This document shows, in pieces, positions 9,649-22,412 of a stretch of DNA of 64,000 nucleotides. A model generated the notes under the pieces. It saw only the letters and a list, made by a program, of their open reading frames with translations. It made no database searches and was not told the DNA's origin. The position numbers and the translations under genes were made by a program. The stretch comes from Arthrobacter wenxiniae (GTDB lineage: Bacteria; Actinomycetota; Actinomycetes; Actinomycetales; Micrococcaceae), in assembly GCF_013376105.1 (NCBI RefSeq), contig NZ_JAAMFM010000003.1, positions 124,001 to 188,000 of the forward strand. Direction: 5' to 3'. Every line of letters begins with the position of its first letter. The stretch's first letter is position 1.

Positions 9649-12360
9649 CTATGCCCTGCGCAGCAGCCGCGTCAGTTCCCGGACCGAGACGTTGGGCATG
9701 TAGGCCTCCCCCACGGCGCGGCCGATGGCCGGCAGCGACAGGGGGTCCTGATACGCCATGTAAAGCGTCCGGTGCCGGGGCTGGAAACGTTTCTTGAATT
9801 TGGCCAGCGATGCGAAGCCGTAGGCCGGCTCCAGCGTCCGGGCGAGCACGGCCAGGATCCTTTCCATGGAGGTCCCCTCCAGCGCCACCAGTGGATGCAC
9901 GGCCGCGGGCGCAGCCGCCGACGCTCCGCCGCCCGCCCCGGTGCCGCTGCCCTCGCCCGCGGTGGGACCCTCGCCCGCGGTGGGACCCTCGCCCGCGGTC
10001 AGGCCCATCCCCGTGCCGCGGCCCTTCGCCCGCCCGGCCTCGTGCAGGACGCCCGTGGCCTCGTGCAGGACGCCCGTGGCCTCGTGCAGGACTCCGGTGG
10101 CCTGGTGCCCGTGCAGGACGCCGGGGGCAGGATCGTCCGGTGCGTGGACGGAAAGGGGTGAGCCGGACAGGGAAATGTACTCCACCTCCCCACGGAAGTG
10201 GAGCACGGCCTCGGCGATCAGGAATTCCATCACGCCCTTGAAGGCATCGTCCTTGCGCCGCATGAAGTCCAGCGTCCAGCTGACCACGGCATCATCCGCA
10301 AAGACCGGCAGCCAGCTGGTGACCCCGTGGACGCCGCCGGTGGAATCGACGGCCAGGCAGATCTGGACGTTGTCGTCCTTCAACTCCTCGACCCCTCCCA
10401 GCGTAAATCCCAGTTCCGGCAGCGCCCGCCCGGAAACCCAGTCCTCGGAGATTTCATGGATTTGGGTGCGCAGCCCGGTGCTGAGCGTGGAGTATTTGTG
10501 CCATGTGGCATTTATCTGCAGCTTTGCCGCCTTGTTGAGCGCGGTGCGCACGTTTTGCCATTCCTTGCCCTTGAATTCCAGGGCGCAAATGTCCAGCAGG
10601 GTTTCGGTGGCCACGGCGGCGCGGCGGAAGCCGCGGCGCCGCAGCGCCTCCCAGGATTCATCCGTGAGCGAATAAAAGCACGGAGTCAGGGACTGTTCGG
10701 CGCAGTAGTCGATGAAGCCGTCCACGGCGGCCGCCCGGCCGGCCGGCCCGCCCAGGGGCCCGCCCACTGTCACGGCAACCCCAAAATGCACCTGGTAGGC
10801 AAATCCGCCCGTGCCGTCGGGCGTGAACCAATACTGGTTGCCGGGCCACAGCGCCATCCACGACAACGAGTCCCCGCCGCGGCGCACCAGTTCCGCGGCG
10901 GCCGCCCTGTCGGCACCAGCCGGGCCGGCAACCACGCGCCGGCTCAGGAACAGGGCCAGCACCACCACCACGCTGGCAGTCCACAGCACGGCGCCGCCCA
11001 TGCTGAACAGCAGCGTCGTGAAGAAGCCGTGGGGGTAGACAGCGGCGCCGTAGCTGAAGGGGAAGGGGTACGGCAGCAGCACGCGCGGCAGGCTGGCAAA
11101 AAGGCCGATGAATCCATACTGGCCCAGTTCGTTGCCTTCCGCGTACCAGGCGGCGGCATAAAGCACCACGAACACGCCGAGCATCAGCAGCAGCAGCGCT
11201 ATGGACCTGCGCCGCAGCGCGGGGTTCGGGTCAATGTGGAAGTGCCGGCGCCTGGCAACCAGGAACGCGGCAATGATGAACGGCACCAGCACCACGGGGA
11301 GGATCTCCCACATGGAGCTGCTGATGCTCAGCACCCTGCGCCCCCGCAGCAGCGGCAGCCCGAACCCGGCAAACACCTGAAGGTAAAAACCGCTCATGAC
11401 GCCTATCACCAGGTGCAGGTAGACGGCCATCCACAGCGCCAGCCGGTTCCCGCGGCGCAGCCCCTCGGCGCACGCCAGGAGCAGGAGCATGGGTGCCAGC
11501 GCCAGCAGGTGCCCGCCCGGGCCCCACAGGCCGATGCCATGCCCAAGCCCTTGGCAGGACTCCTCCAACGGCGTGCAGGCGGCCTGGAGCTGCCTGACGC
11601 TGGGCACCGGGTTGACCACCAGGTTCCGCAGTCCGGCGAGGGGCCCGACCGGAATGTGCGCCACGGCAGCCATGAGCGGCCCCACGGCGAAGACGGCCAC
11701 CACGATGGCCAGGTTGGTGCGTGTTTCGCGGCTGGTGGAGCGTGCCACATAGGAGGTGGTCCGGGCCGGGAAGACGGCCATGCCGAGCACCAGGCCGGTG
11801 ACGGCACCCACCAGAATGAAGAGGTTTTGGGCATGCCCCACGTAGAGGGTGAGCATCAGCGCGATGCCAAGTGTCAGGGACCGCATCCGGCGGCGCCACA
11901 TGAGGCTGACCAGACGGCTTGCCGCCATCAGGGCACCGGCCGACGCCGCAAAGGGACCCATCAGCGTCGCCTCGCGCATGCCGCCGAGCCATTCAATGCC
12001 CACCGCACCGCCCAGCTGCACGACGCCGGTAAACACGACGGCGGCGGCCAGCTGGGTGGAGAAGAAGAGGGCGGCCGCCCGCCACGTACCAACTGTCATC
12101 TCGGCCAGGCCCAACACACCGGCCAGGACGGCGAGCCCGGCCAGCAGCCCCACGGGCCCGGCGGTCAGGAAAATGGTGGTGATGAAGGACCACCACTGCC
12201 CCGTGGTCAGATCCGTGGACTGCAGCCCCGCCGCACCGGCGGCTGCCCGCGGGAGGGGGTGCAGGAACGTCCGCGTTCCGAGCACCACCACCACCGTGGC
12301 CGCCATGACGGCCAGGGTGAAAGGCGTCCGCCGCACCCAGCCGGCCAGCGCTGCGATCAT
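9649..12360 (-). CDS. MprF-like lipid aminoacyltransferase candidate
   Basis: 903-aa membrane protein. The first half (to about 460) has many TM segments resembling a rhomboid-like or flippase-like module. The second half is a DUF2156/MprF C-terminal domain, which in characterised enzymes moves an amino acid from aminoacyl-tRNA to phosphatidylglycerol or another lipid on the inner leaflet, giving resistance to cationic peptides. Supporting segments: GNQYWF, LDICALEFKGKEWQN, SWTLDFMRR and near the end LAKFKKRFQPRHRTLYM. Between the last two sits a low-complexity insert built from ATGVLHE and GEGPTA repeats. Its ATG overlaps the stop of the upstream esterase gene by 4 bp, so the two are translated together. 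The amino acid and lipid substrates are not determinable here. Confidence 0.8.
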   Translation of the reverse strand: MIAALAGWVRRTPFTLAVMAATVVVVLGTRTFLHPLPRAAAGAAGLQSTDLTTGQWWSFITTIFLTAGPVGLLAGLAVLAGVLGLAEMTVGTWRAAALFFSTQLAAAVVFTGVVQLGGAVGIEWLGGMREATLMGPFAASAGALMAASRLVSLMWRRRMRSLTLGIALMLTLYVGHAQNLFILVGAVTGLVLGMAVFPARTTSYVARSTSRETRTNLAIVVAVFAVGPLMAAVAHIPVGPLAGLRNLVVNPVPSVRQLQAACTPLEESCQGLGHGIGLWGPGGHLLALAPMLLLLACAEGLRRGNRLALWMAVYLHLVIGVMSGFYLQVFAGFGLPLLRGRRVLSISSSMWEILPVVLVPFIIAAFLVARRRHFHIDPNPALRRRSIALLLLMLGVFVVLYAAAWYAEGNELGQYGFIGLFASLPRVLLPYPFPFSYGAAVYPHGFFTTLLFSMGGAVLWTASVVVVLALFLSRRVVAGPAGADRAAAAELVRRGGDSLSWMALWPGNQYWFTPDGTGGFAYQVHFGVAVTVGGPLGGPAGRAAAVDGFIDYCAEQSLTPCFYSLTDESWEALRRRGFRRAAVATETLLDICALEFKGKEWQNVRTALNKAAKLQINATWHKYSTLSTGLRTQIHEISEDWVSGRALPELGFTLGGVEELKDDNVQICLAVDSTGGVHGVTSWLPVFADDAVVSWTLDFMRRKDDAFKGVMEFLIAEAVLHFRGEVEYISLSGSPLSVHAPDDPAPGVLHGHQATGVLHEATGVLHEATGVLHEAGRAKGRGTGMGLTAGEGPTAGEGPTAGEGSGTGAGGGASAAAPAAVHPLVALEGTSMERILAVLARTLEPAYGFASLAKFKKRFQPRHRTLYMAYQDPLSLPAIGRAVGEAYMPNVSVRELTRLLRRA
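9951..10000. repeat. 18-bp tandem repeat inside MprF-like gene
   Basis: About 2.8 copies of an 18-bp unit (CCTCGCCCGCGGTGGGAC, plus strand), encoding repeated Gly-Glu-Gly-Pro-Thr-Ala on the minus strand. In-frame, so copy-number change would alter linker length without breaking the gene. Confidence 0.85.
10036..10122. repeat. 21-bp tandem repeat inside MprF-like gene
   Basis: Three direct copies of a 21-bp unit beginning GGCCTCGTGCAGGAC (10036, 10057, 10078), the third diverged, then a partial fourth. Encodes repeated ATGVLHE on the minus strand. Lies just upstream (in the gene sense) of the 18-bp repeat. Confidence 0.85.
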
Positions 12361-13736
12361 TGCAGCCCCAGGCGGGCACCGAGATAGCTGAACGCGGAGG
12401 GCAACGCCTCGGTGACCATCACCCAGGAGTGCCCGCCCGGAAAGGTGGTCCGCTCAACCGTCATGCCAGCCTTGTGCGCGGCTGTCGCAAGCTCCTGCGC
12501 GTAACGCGTGTAGACGGCATCCTGGGCGCCCGTGGCAAACCACCCATGGATGGTCGGATAGCTGCGGCGCTCCAGCAGCGTCATCGGCACCACGGCGTCG
12601 AACGCCGCCGTGTTGCCGTGGAACGCCCGTTGGACGGTCACCGCGCGATTGGCCGTCAGGGCCGGCTCGAGCTCGGCGGAAATCGCCGCAAAGGTCCGGT
12701 AGACGTTGGGGTGCCGGGTGACCATCTGCATGGCACACGTGCCACCGTAGGAGAAGCCGGCCACCGCCCAGTGCTCGTGGTTGGTGTCCACGTTCAGGGT
12801 GTTCGTGATCCAATGAGGCACGTCCACTGCCATGTAGGTGTCCACCCTGCCGAGGGCGGAGTTCATGCACATGGTGTTGGCTTCCTGGCTGCCATTGGCG
12901 TCCGGCATGACCACCACCGGGGCGAGCCCGTGGTGGGCGTGCGCATAGGATTCCATGATCTGGCCCAGGTGCCCCGACACCAGCCAGTTGTCCGGCGATC
13001 CGGGCTGCCCGGTGACCAGGACCACCACAGGGAGCACCGGCGGATGCGGCGTAAAGTAGGCCGGCGGCAGGTACACCACGCCGGGGCGCGCGCGGAAGCC
13101 GGAGACCTTGCCGGGAATGTCGACCTGCCGGAATTCGCCTGCGGACATCTTCCTGGGCTCCACCCAGCCGTCCTTCGCGGGCAGCAGGCGGTACCGGTCG
13201 GCGGCCTTTTTCTGCAGGAAGTGCGGGATCCCCCGCGCCAGGGCCGGGTCCCCGTGGATGAGGCTTCCCACGGTGGGGTATTCGCCAAAGTAGACGTTCA
13301 CCTGCAGTGCGCTGACGGCCAGGACCACCACGGCGGCCGCCACCGCGAGCATCGCCCGCGGCACGCTGGTCCGCCCGGCCCGCGGCCGGACCCCGTGGCG
13401 CTGCCGCCCCTGGGCCGCGCCGCGGCGAAGGAGCCCGCCCAGGCCAAGGAACGCCGTCGTCAGTCCCAGGACAAGGCCCCAAATGCCGAAGCCGACGCAG
13501 GCAATGACGGTGGCGGGCAGGTCCTCGGGCCACCAGTACCAGACGTGGATGACGGCCCAGCCGGCCAGTAGGGCCAAGGCCCCGGAAGCCACGGCGCTCA
13601 GCAGGGCGAACAGCCACCAGCGGCGCGAGCGCCTGACGAGCAGGTACGCAAGGGCCACGGCCCCCAGCCCGAAGGCCGCCACGGGAATCAGCCCTGACGC
13701 CAGGCTCAACCCATAGAACCATGTCAATACGTGCAC
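12357..13736 (-). CDS. Membrane-anchored esterase family protein
   Basis: 459 aa from the GTG at 13736 (AAGGG about 8 bases upstream). About four N-terminal TM segments are followed by a large extracytoplasmic alpha/beta hydrolase domain of the PF00756 esterase (antigen 85/esterase D) type. It has the elbow GFSYGG for the nucleophile Ser, and GGHSW near the end supplying His. An upstream in-frame start at 13829 would add 31 residues with poor coding character and was rejected. The downstream MprF-like gene overlaps its stop (ATGA). In Enterococcus faecium a membrane hydrolase (AhyD) removes amino acids from aminoacyl-phosphatidylglycerol, so a similar trimming role is a reasonable but unproven inference. 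Confidence 0.8.
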   Translation of the reverse strand: MHVLTWFYGLSLASGLIPVAAFGLGAVALAYLLVRRSRRWWLFALLSAVASGALALLAGWAVIHVWYWWPEDLPATVIACVGFGIWGLVLGLTTAFLGLGGLLRRGAAQGRQRHGVRPRAGRTSVPRAMLAVAAAVVVLAVSALQVNVYFGEYPTVGSLIHGDPALARGIPHFLQKKAADRYRLLPAKDGWVEPRKMSAGEFRQVDIPGKVSGFRARPGVVYLPPAYFTPHPPVLPVVVLVTGQPGSPDNWLVSGHLGQIMESYAHAHHGLAPVVVMPDANGSQEANTMCMNSALGRVDTYMAVDVPHWITNTLNVDTNHEHWAVAGFSYGGTCAMQMVTRHPNVYRTFAAISAELEPALTANRAVTVQRAFHGNTAAFDAVVPMTLLERRSYPTIHGWFATGAQDAVYTRYAQELATAAHKAGMTVERTTFPGGHSWVMVTEALPSAFSYLGARLGLQ

Positions 13737-13819
13737 AGCTTGCCCTTTTCCGCCAGTCCCGCATGTTCTATCGGGCAACATGGTGATGCTAGCGCCGATT
13801 GCTGGGAATGTTCTGGAGC

Positions 13820-14251
13820 CTACCTCCACGTTCCAATGCCCACCACGGGCCCGGCCTCAAGCCAGGAGGACAGGCCGGCATAGGCGCCGAACTTCATCGC
13901 CAGCAGCACCTCCTCGCCCTTGTAGGACAGGGTGACGATGACGGTGTCCGGCGGAACCCGCGTCAGCTCCGTCTCGGTGGGCTGGCGGCGGCCCACCAGT
14001 TCAATGGCGCTGCGCACCATCCTCCGGCGTGGAATGGGGCTTAACGAAAGGAGCCGGAACCATTCAAGGTCCGACTCCTGATAGCGGCAAACCCCCATCT
14101 GCCAGCGGTTTCCCCTGACGCGGATGGAGGCGTCCACGGTGCCCAGGGCGCGCCGCAGTTGAAAGCGGCGCACCCCAAACAGGCACAGTGCCATGATGAC
14201 CAGCAGGAATATCGCTGCCAGGACGATGAACGGAATGCCGAGTTCGTTCAT
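13820..14251 (-). CDS. DUF2550 family membrane protein
   Basis: 143 aa with one N-terminal TM helix (about 6-28) followed by a cytoplasmic domain with RRFQLRRALGT and SLSPIPRRRMVRSAIEL segments. DUF2550 proteins follow atpC in many Actinobacteria (Rv1312 position in M. tuberculosis). The function is unknown; the constant place suggests a link with the ATP synthase or simply conserved synteny. Start ATG at 14251, 11 bp beyond the atpC stop, so translation is probably coupled. An in-frame start at 14317 would lie inside atpC and was not used. Confidence 0.8.
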   Translation of the reverse strand: MNELGIPFIVLAAIFLLVIMALCLFGVRRFQLRRALGTVDASIRVRGNRWQMGVCRYQESDLEWFRLLSLSPIPRRRMVRSAIELVGRRQPTETELTRVPPDTVIVTLSYKGEEVLLAMKFGAYAGLSSWLEAGPVVGIGTWR

Positions 14252-14261
14252 CAATGGATTG

Positions 14262-14552
14262 CTAGTGGATCCCTGCGGTTGACGCTGCGCCGTCTTGCAA
14301 CTGCGCGTTGTCGGCAACGATCACCACCCGGTCCTTGTCAACCGAGAAGAAGCCGCCGTCCACGGCCACCGCCATGCGGGCGCCATTGACGGGCTCGATG
14401 GCCAGTTCACCCTCCGCCAAAATGGCCAGCAGGGGCGAGTGGCCCGGAAGGATGCCGATCTCGCCGTCGGACGTGCGCGCCTTGACCATCTTCGCAGCAC
14501 CGGCCCACACATGGTGGTCCGCTGCGACGATTTCAACTTCCAGTTCGGCCAT
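14262..14552 (-). CDS. atpC: ATP synthase F1 epsilon subunit
   Basis: 96 aa; beta-sandwich domain of the epsilon subunit of the central rotor stalk, beginning AELEVEIVAADHHVWAG, with the hallmark GEIGILPGHSPLLA loop. The short length means the C-terminal helical hairpin is reduced or missing, which is common in Actinobacteria and bears on how far epsilon can inhibit ATP hydrolysis. Start ATG at 14552, two bases after the atpD stop. Last structural gene of the operon. Confidence 0.95.
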   Translation of the reverse strand: MAELEVEIVAADHHVWAGAAKMVKARTSDGEIGILPGHSPLLAILAEGELAIEPVNGARMAVAVDGGFFSVDKDRVVIVADNAQLQDGAASTAGIH

Positions 14553-14554
14553 GG

Positions 14555-16995
<2,441 letters not shown>

Positions 16996-17070
16996 ACTTT
17001 TCCTTTCCTAAAGTCATCCGGCAGCCGGGCCCGGCGGGGACATTGCCCCGCCGGACCCGGCCGGCGGCGG

Positions 17071-18708
<1,638 letters not shown>

Positions 18709-18825
18709 CTGCAGTCCCTGCTCTCCTATTTCGCGATCACCGCATCTGCACGGTGACCTAGCTTTCGCACCATTCCCGCCCTGTTGGGCGGGCGGTTTGG
18801 ATTCTTACTTGTTGTGCCTTGCCTG

Positions 18826-19668
18826 CTATCCAGCCAGCTGGCGGCGCAGTTCGCCCAGGCGGGCCAAGACGGAGGCATCCACTACCTCGTCGCCCACCCG
18901 GACACGGACTCCGCCGATGATTGCGCGGTCAACGCGAACGTTGACGTTCAGCTCGCGCCCATACAGCGAATTGAGCCCGCGCTGCAACCGTTCGAGCTGC
19001 GCGGCGTCCAGCGGACGGCTCACCGTGACTTCGGCAATCCAGCGTTGCTGGCGTGCCGCGGCCAGGTTGGCGAAACGCTCGATGAGCTTCACGGTCTTGA
19101 GGCCGCGCGGGTTGACCACGGCCTGGCGGATCAGGACCTTCGATTCCTCGCTGGCCTCCGGAACCAGCCTGAATGCCAGTTCCGCCTTTGCGGACTCGCC
19201 TGCCTGAGGCTCCACCAAGGCGCGCTGCACCTCGTGGCTGGAATCAACGGCCTGGGTGAAGGAGAACAGTTCGTTCTCCAGCGACGCCAGGGCGTCGAGG
19301 CCTGAAACGGAGTTGCCGGAACTTACAGAGGCGCTCCGATTTTCTGCAACGGCAATGACCACTGTTGTGGCCAAGGTCTCGAGTGCATCGCCAAGGTCAC
19401 GTGCATCGCTCCAGCGCGCTGCAGCCAAACGGCCAACGATGGCCGCCGCGTCAGCGGAAACCTTGCCCTTGACCAGAGCGGCAACCAGTGCCGACTTCTC
19501 AGCACCCGTGCGGGACGGGTCAGTGAGCGACCGGCGCAAGCCGGCCGAACTGTCCAGCACCGCCAGGATGGAAAAAAGCTCCTGAGCCAACGACAGCGAA
19601 GCCGTCGGAAGCGACGCTTCCAACTGGCCCAATGCTGTGGTCAGCGATTCGCTCGATACGCCTGCCAT
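18826..19668 (-). CDS. atpH: ATP synthase F1 delta subunit
   Basis: 280 aa, longer than the ~180 aa E. coli delta but usual for Actinobacteria without the mycobacterial b-delta fusion. N-terminal helical domain binding the alpha N-termini; C-terminal domain with NPRGLKTVKLIERF and the conserved IIGGVRVRVGDEVVDAS segment. It connects the peripheral stalk to the F1 head. The start codon abuts the stop of atpF. Confidence 0.95.
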   Translation of the reverse strand: MAGVSSESLTTALGQLEASLPTASLSLAQELFSILAVLDSSAGLRRSLTDPSRTGAEKSALVAALVKGKVSADAAAIVGRLAAARWSDARDLGDALETLATTVVIAVAENRSASVSSGNSVSGLDALASLENELFSFTQAVDSSHEVQRALVEPQAGESAKAELAFRLVPEASEESKVLIRQAVVNPRGLKTVKLIERFANLAAARQQRWIAEVTVSRPLDAAQLERLQRGLNSLYGRELNVNVRVDRAIIGGVRVRVGDEVVDASVLARLGELRRQLAG

Positions 19669-20228
19669 TACTTCCTAGCACCTTCGCTCTGCTTTTCCAG
19701 GTCAGCCAGGAAACGGTCCACCACTCGGGCGGCGCGGGCGTCGTCGTCCAGGGACTCGCCCACGATGCGTCCCGCGAGCGTGGTGGCCAGCGAGCCGACC
19801 TCGGCACGGAGCGAGACAACGGCGGCCTGGCGCTCGGCGGCAATGGCCGTCTGCGCCTGCTCCGTGATGCGCGCCGACTCGGACGCGGCCCTTTCCTTCA
19901 GGTCCGCCAGAATCTGGGCACCTTCGGCGCGGGCTTCCTCACGGATGCGGTTTGCTTCCGTGCGTGCGTCAACCAGCTGCTGCTTGTATTCGTCGAGTGC
20001 GGCCGAGGCCTCGGCCTGCGCCTTCTCAGCCCTTGCAATCCCGCCTTCAATGGCTTCGGTGCGGTCGGCATAGGTCTTCTCAAACATCGGGACAACGTAC
20101 TTGATCACGATGAACATGAGAATAGCGAAGCCAACAGCCACAACCAGCAATTCAGACCAGTTGACGGACAGAGGGCTGGGCGCTGCTTCCGCCGCGTTGG
20201 CGGAGGCTAAAACCATGAGGTTATTCAT
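19668..20228 (-). CDS. atpF: ATP synthase Fo b subunit
   Basis: 186 aa peripheral stalk subunit: one TM helix (about 24-45, LLVVAVGFAILMFIVIKYVV) and a long Ala/Glu/Arg-rich helix that dimerises in the stator. Separate from delta, unlike mycobacterial atpH. Forty-eight bp from atpE. Confidence 0.95.
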   Translation of the reverse strand: MNNLMVLASANAAEAAPSPLSVNWSELLVVAVGFAILMFIVIKYVVPMFEKTYADRTEAIEGGIARAEKAQAEASAALDEYKQQLVDARTEANRIREEARAEGAQILADLKERAASESARITEQAQTAIAAERQAAVVSLRAEVGSLATTLAGRIVGESLDDDARAARVVDRFLADLEKQSEGARK

Positions 20229-20276
20229 ATTTCACCCGTCCTTTTCTACTCGTATGTTGAAGGTTCGTAATTCTCT

Positions 20277-20495
20277 TTATTTGAGAACGAACGCAAACAC
20301 GAGGCCGAGGATGGCGAGGGCTTCGGTCAGGGCCAGACCCAGGAACGCGAGGGGCTGCAGCACACGCTGGGCTTCCGGCTGGCGTGCAACACCGTTGATG
20401 TAGGCGGCGAAGACCAGGCCCACGCCAATGGCTCCACCAATCGCGGACAGACCGTAACCGATGAGGTTCAGCGAGCCGTTGATATTTCCCGTCAT
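20277..20495 (-). CDS. atpE: ATP synthase Fo c subunit
   Basis: 72 aa two-helix hairpin forming the c-ring. Helix 1 is Gly/Ala-rich ([13 protein letters not shown]), the polar loop carries ARQPE, and helix 2 contains the proton-binding Glu in [10 protein letters not shown]. Start ATG at 20495; an in-frame start at 20510 would add five residues and misplace the N-terminus. No sodium-ring signature stands out. Confidence 0.96.
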   Translation of the reverse strand: MTGNINGSLNLIGYGLSAIGGAIGVGLVFAAYINGVARQPEAQRVLQPLAFLGLALTEALAILGLVFAFVLK

Positions 20496-20571
20496 TGTGT
20501 TTCCTTTCAAGATGCCCGTAGGCAGGTTGTTTGGTTCAAGTTATCCCCCGCGGGGAATTCTTTTGGTGCGG

Positions 20572-21366
20572 TCAGTGGCTGTCCGCGTGGACAGCACCCT
20601 CAATGTAGATTGCGGTCAGCAGGACAAAGACGTAGGCCTGCAGGACCATGATCAACGCTTCAAGCATGTACATGGCCGTTGCTCCGGCCAGTACCAAGAT
20701 GGAGGTTCCCTTCAGCAGCCAGCTTTCCTGGGCGATCAGGAACTCGATGCCGGATCCGGCGATCAAGACGATCAGGTGGCCGGCCAGCATGGTGGCGAAG
20801 AGACGGAGGCTGTGCGTCATGGGGCGGACCACGAAGTTCGAGATGATCTCGATCGGGACCACCAGCGGCAGGATGTACCACGGGACGCCGGAGGGGACCA
20901 CGGCCAGCTTGAAGTAGCGGAGGCCGTTTTCCTTCACGCCCACGCCGATCCAGATCACATAGACCAGCAGCGCCAGGAAGTAGGCGCCGGTGACATGCGA
21001 GAAGCTGGGGAGCTGGATCCACGGGATGGTGCCGTAGAGGTTGTTCAGCAGGATGAAGAAGAACAGCGAGAACAGCAGCGGCACATATTTCTTGAAGTCC
21101 TTGGCGCCGATGACGTCCTTGCCAACGGAGTTGCGGACAAAGCCATAGGCCATTTCGCCGGCGAACTGCAGCCGGCCGGGAACCAGCTGGCCCTTGCGGG
21201 CCGCCGCAATGAAGAACCAGGCGATGATCACGACGGAAAGCAGCACCAGCGCCATCTGCTTGGTGAATTCAAAACCGCCGATGGTGAAAAACGGGGCCAG
21301 GTGGCTGGTGACGCTGGGCGGGGTGAAGCTTCCACCATCTTGGGCGGGGAGCGTAAGCGCGATCAA
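20572..21366 (-). CDS. atpB: ATP synthase Fo a subunit
   Basis: 264 aa, about six TM helices, forming the proton half-channels. The essential Arg lies in SLRLFATMLAGH, preceded by RPMTH. Translation starts at a TTG (21366), supported by GAGAGG about nine bases upstream. First of the eight canonical subunit genes, following two accessory membrane-protein genes. Confidence 0.95.
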   Translation of the reverse strand: MIALTLPAQDGGSFTPPSVTSHLAPFFTIGGFEFTKQMALVLLSVVIIAWFFIAAARKGQLVPGRLQFAGEMAYGFVRNSVGKDVIGAKDFKKYVPLLFSLFFFILLNNLYGTIPWIQLPSFSHVTGAYFLALLVYVIWIGVGVKENGLRYFKLAVVPSGVPWYILPLVVPIEIISNFVVRPMTHSLRLFATMLAGHLIVLIAGSGIEFLIAQESWLLKGTSILVLAGATAMYMLEALIMVLQAYVFVLLTAIYIEGAVHADSH

Positions 21367-21463
21367 CGCGTTTCCTCTCTGCAGAGTCCATAATTGGGCT
21401 GATTTTCGGGAACTCGGGCGGAAGACGCCCCGATGCCCCCAACGTTATTGAAAAAGTGTGGTG

Positions 21464-21787
21464 TCACAGCTGCTCAGTCCCATGGCCCTCGGACGTGTCG
21501 TCGGGCGCGGATGGCCGTTCATTCGTGCGCTTGAACCCCGACGTTCCAAGGCGACGTGCAAAGGACAAGTAGAAACCGCCGGCAAGACCTGTGAATGCCC
21601 CGGCCAGAACTATCCAGTGTGTTCCGAGCAAAATATCCAGAACCCACCCTATCAAACTCCAGACGACAATTCCGCCAATAATATAGCTAAAGACGATCAT
21701 CCCGGAGTTGTATCCGCCGTTGCCGTCGGGCCTGCCGGGGTTGCCGGAGGCGGCGGAATACCTCTCTGCCGGGCCGCCGCCGGTCAT
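21464..21787 (-). CDS. AtpZ-like small membrane protein
   Basis: 107 aa with two TM helices (about 31-52 and 57-75) and charged ends; the pattern resembles the AtpZ/AtpI-type proteins encoded ahead of Fo genes, which assist magnesium uptake or c-ring assembly in some bacteria. Start ATG at 21787 overlaps the stop of the upstream AtpI-like gene (ATGA), so translation is coupled. Family identity is by position and topology rather than by strong motifs. Confidence 0.75.
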   Translation of the reverse strand: MTGGGPAERYSAASGNPGRPDGNGGYNSGMIVFSYIIGGIVVWSLIGWVLDILLGTHWIVLAGAFTGLAGGFYLSFARRLGTSGFKRTNERPSAPDDTSEGHGTEQL

Positions 21788-22290
21788 GAGGGTGCCTGCC
21801 CGGATCCGGCCGCGGGCGGCTGTTCGACGGGGTCGACGGGGTCGTTGTAGAGCTGGAGCCGCTGCCGGCTGAAGGTGACCACCTCGGTGCCCTGCCACAG
21901 CAGGACCACCACGACGCCGGCCGCGGCAAACCAGGGCCCGTTCAGCCAGGTGGGGGCGCCCAGGGTGAAGAGGACGACGGCGAACCCCACCACCTTGACC
22001 AGGTATGTCACCATGAACACGCCGATGGCGCCCGAGGGGTTTTTCCGGCCGTAGACGTGCCCCACCAGCAGGCTCAGACCAAAGAAGGCCACCACCACGA
22101 CGGAGCCGAGGACCACGCTGCCGGCACCGCTCCAGCCGCTCACGATGAAGGCGGCGGCGGCCAGTGCCACCGTGGCGGCGGCGGCCACCAGCAGGCACTT
22201 GTTGAGGATGTTGAGCCAGGGGGTTGCCGAGGGGCCGGCCACCTGGACGGGTCCCCGAACTTCGCCGTGGGGGGCACTCTTATCCTTCAT
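21784..22290 (-). CDS. AtpI-like membrane protein
   Basis: 168 aa, four TM helices (about 33-52, 57-78, 88-110, 118-134), Pro/Ala-rich tail. It occupies the place of M. tuberculosis Rv1303, between the WecA-like gene and atpB, and is probably the first gene of the ATP synthase transcript. Start taken as ATG 22290 with GAGAG upstream; ATG 22305 in the same frame is the alternative. Function unknown; AtpI homologues act as c-ring assembly chaperones. Confidence 0.75.
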   Translation of the reverse strand: MKDKSAPHGEVRGPVQVAGPSATPWLNILNKCLLVAAAATVALAAAAFIVSGWSGAGSVVLGSVVVVAFFGLSLLVGHVYGRKNPSGAIGVFMVTYLVKVVGFAVVLFTLGAPTWLNGPWFAAAGVVVVLLWQGTEVVTFSRQRLQLYNDPVDPVEQPPAAGSGQAPS

Positions 22291-22363
22291 AGAAACTCTC
22301 TTCATGAGAGGCTTTTTTCGCACGAAAGCCAATGAAACGCAAGGGCGGAACTCGCCGGAAACA

Positions 22364-22369
22364 ATTCTA
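22364..22369 (-). promoter_or_regulatory. Possible -10 of the atp operon
   Basis: TAGAAT on the minus strand, a five-of-six match to the sigma-70 -10 consensus, 74 bp upstream of the AtpI-like start, in the only sizeable gap before the operon. No convincing -35 is visible, so this is a weak call. Confidence 0.3.
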
Positions 22370-22412
22370 CATGAGATAGAACTGTTCCGTGACCCCGCGG
22401 TGCGTCCCGCGG

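Noticed and set aside
10198-12387. A 729-codon open frame antisense to the MprF-like gene
   Set aside because: Its translation is Gln/His/Gly/Pro-rich with no family motif; long antisense frames are expected opposite GC-rich genes.
14262-14552. Short atpC considered truncated
   Set aside because: 96 aa with a complete beta-sandwich is within the range of actinobacterial epsilon subunits.
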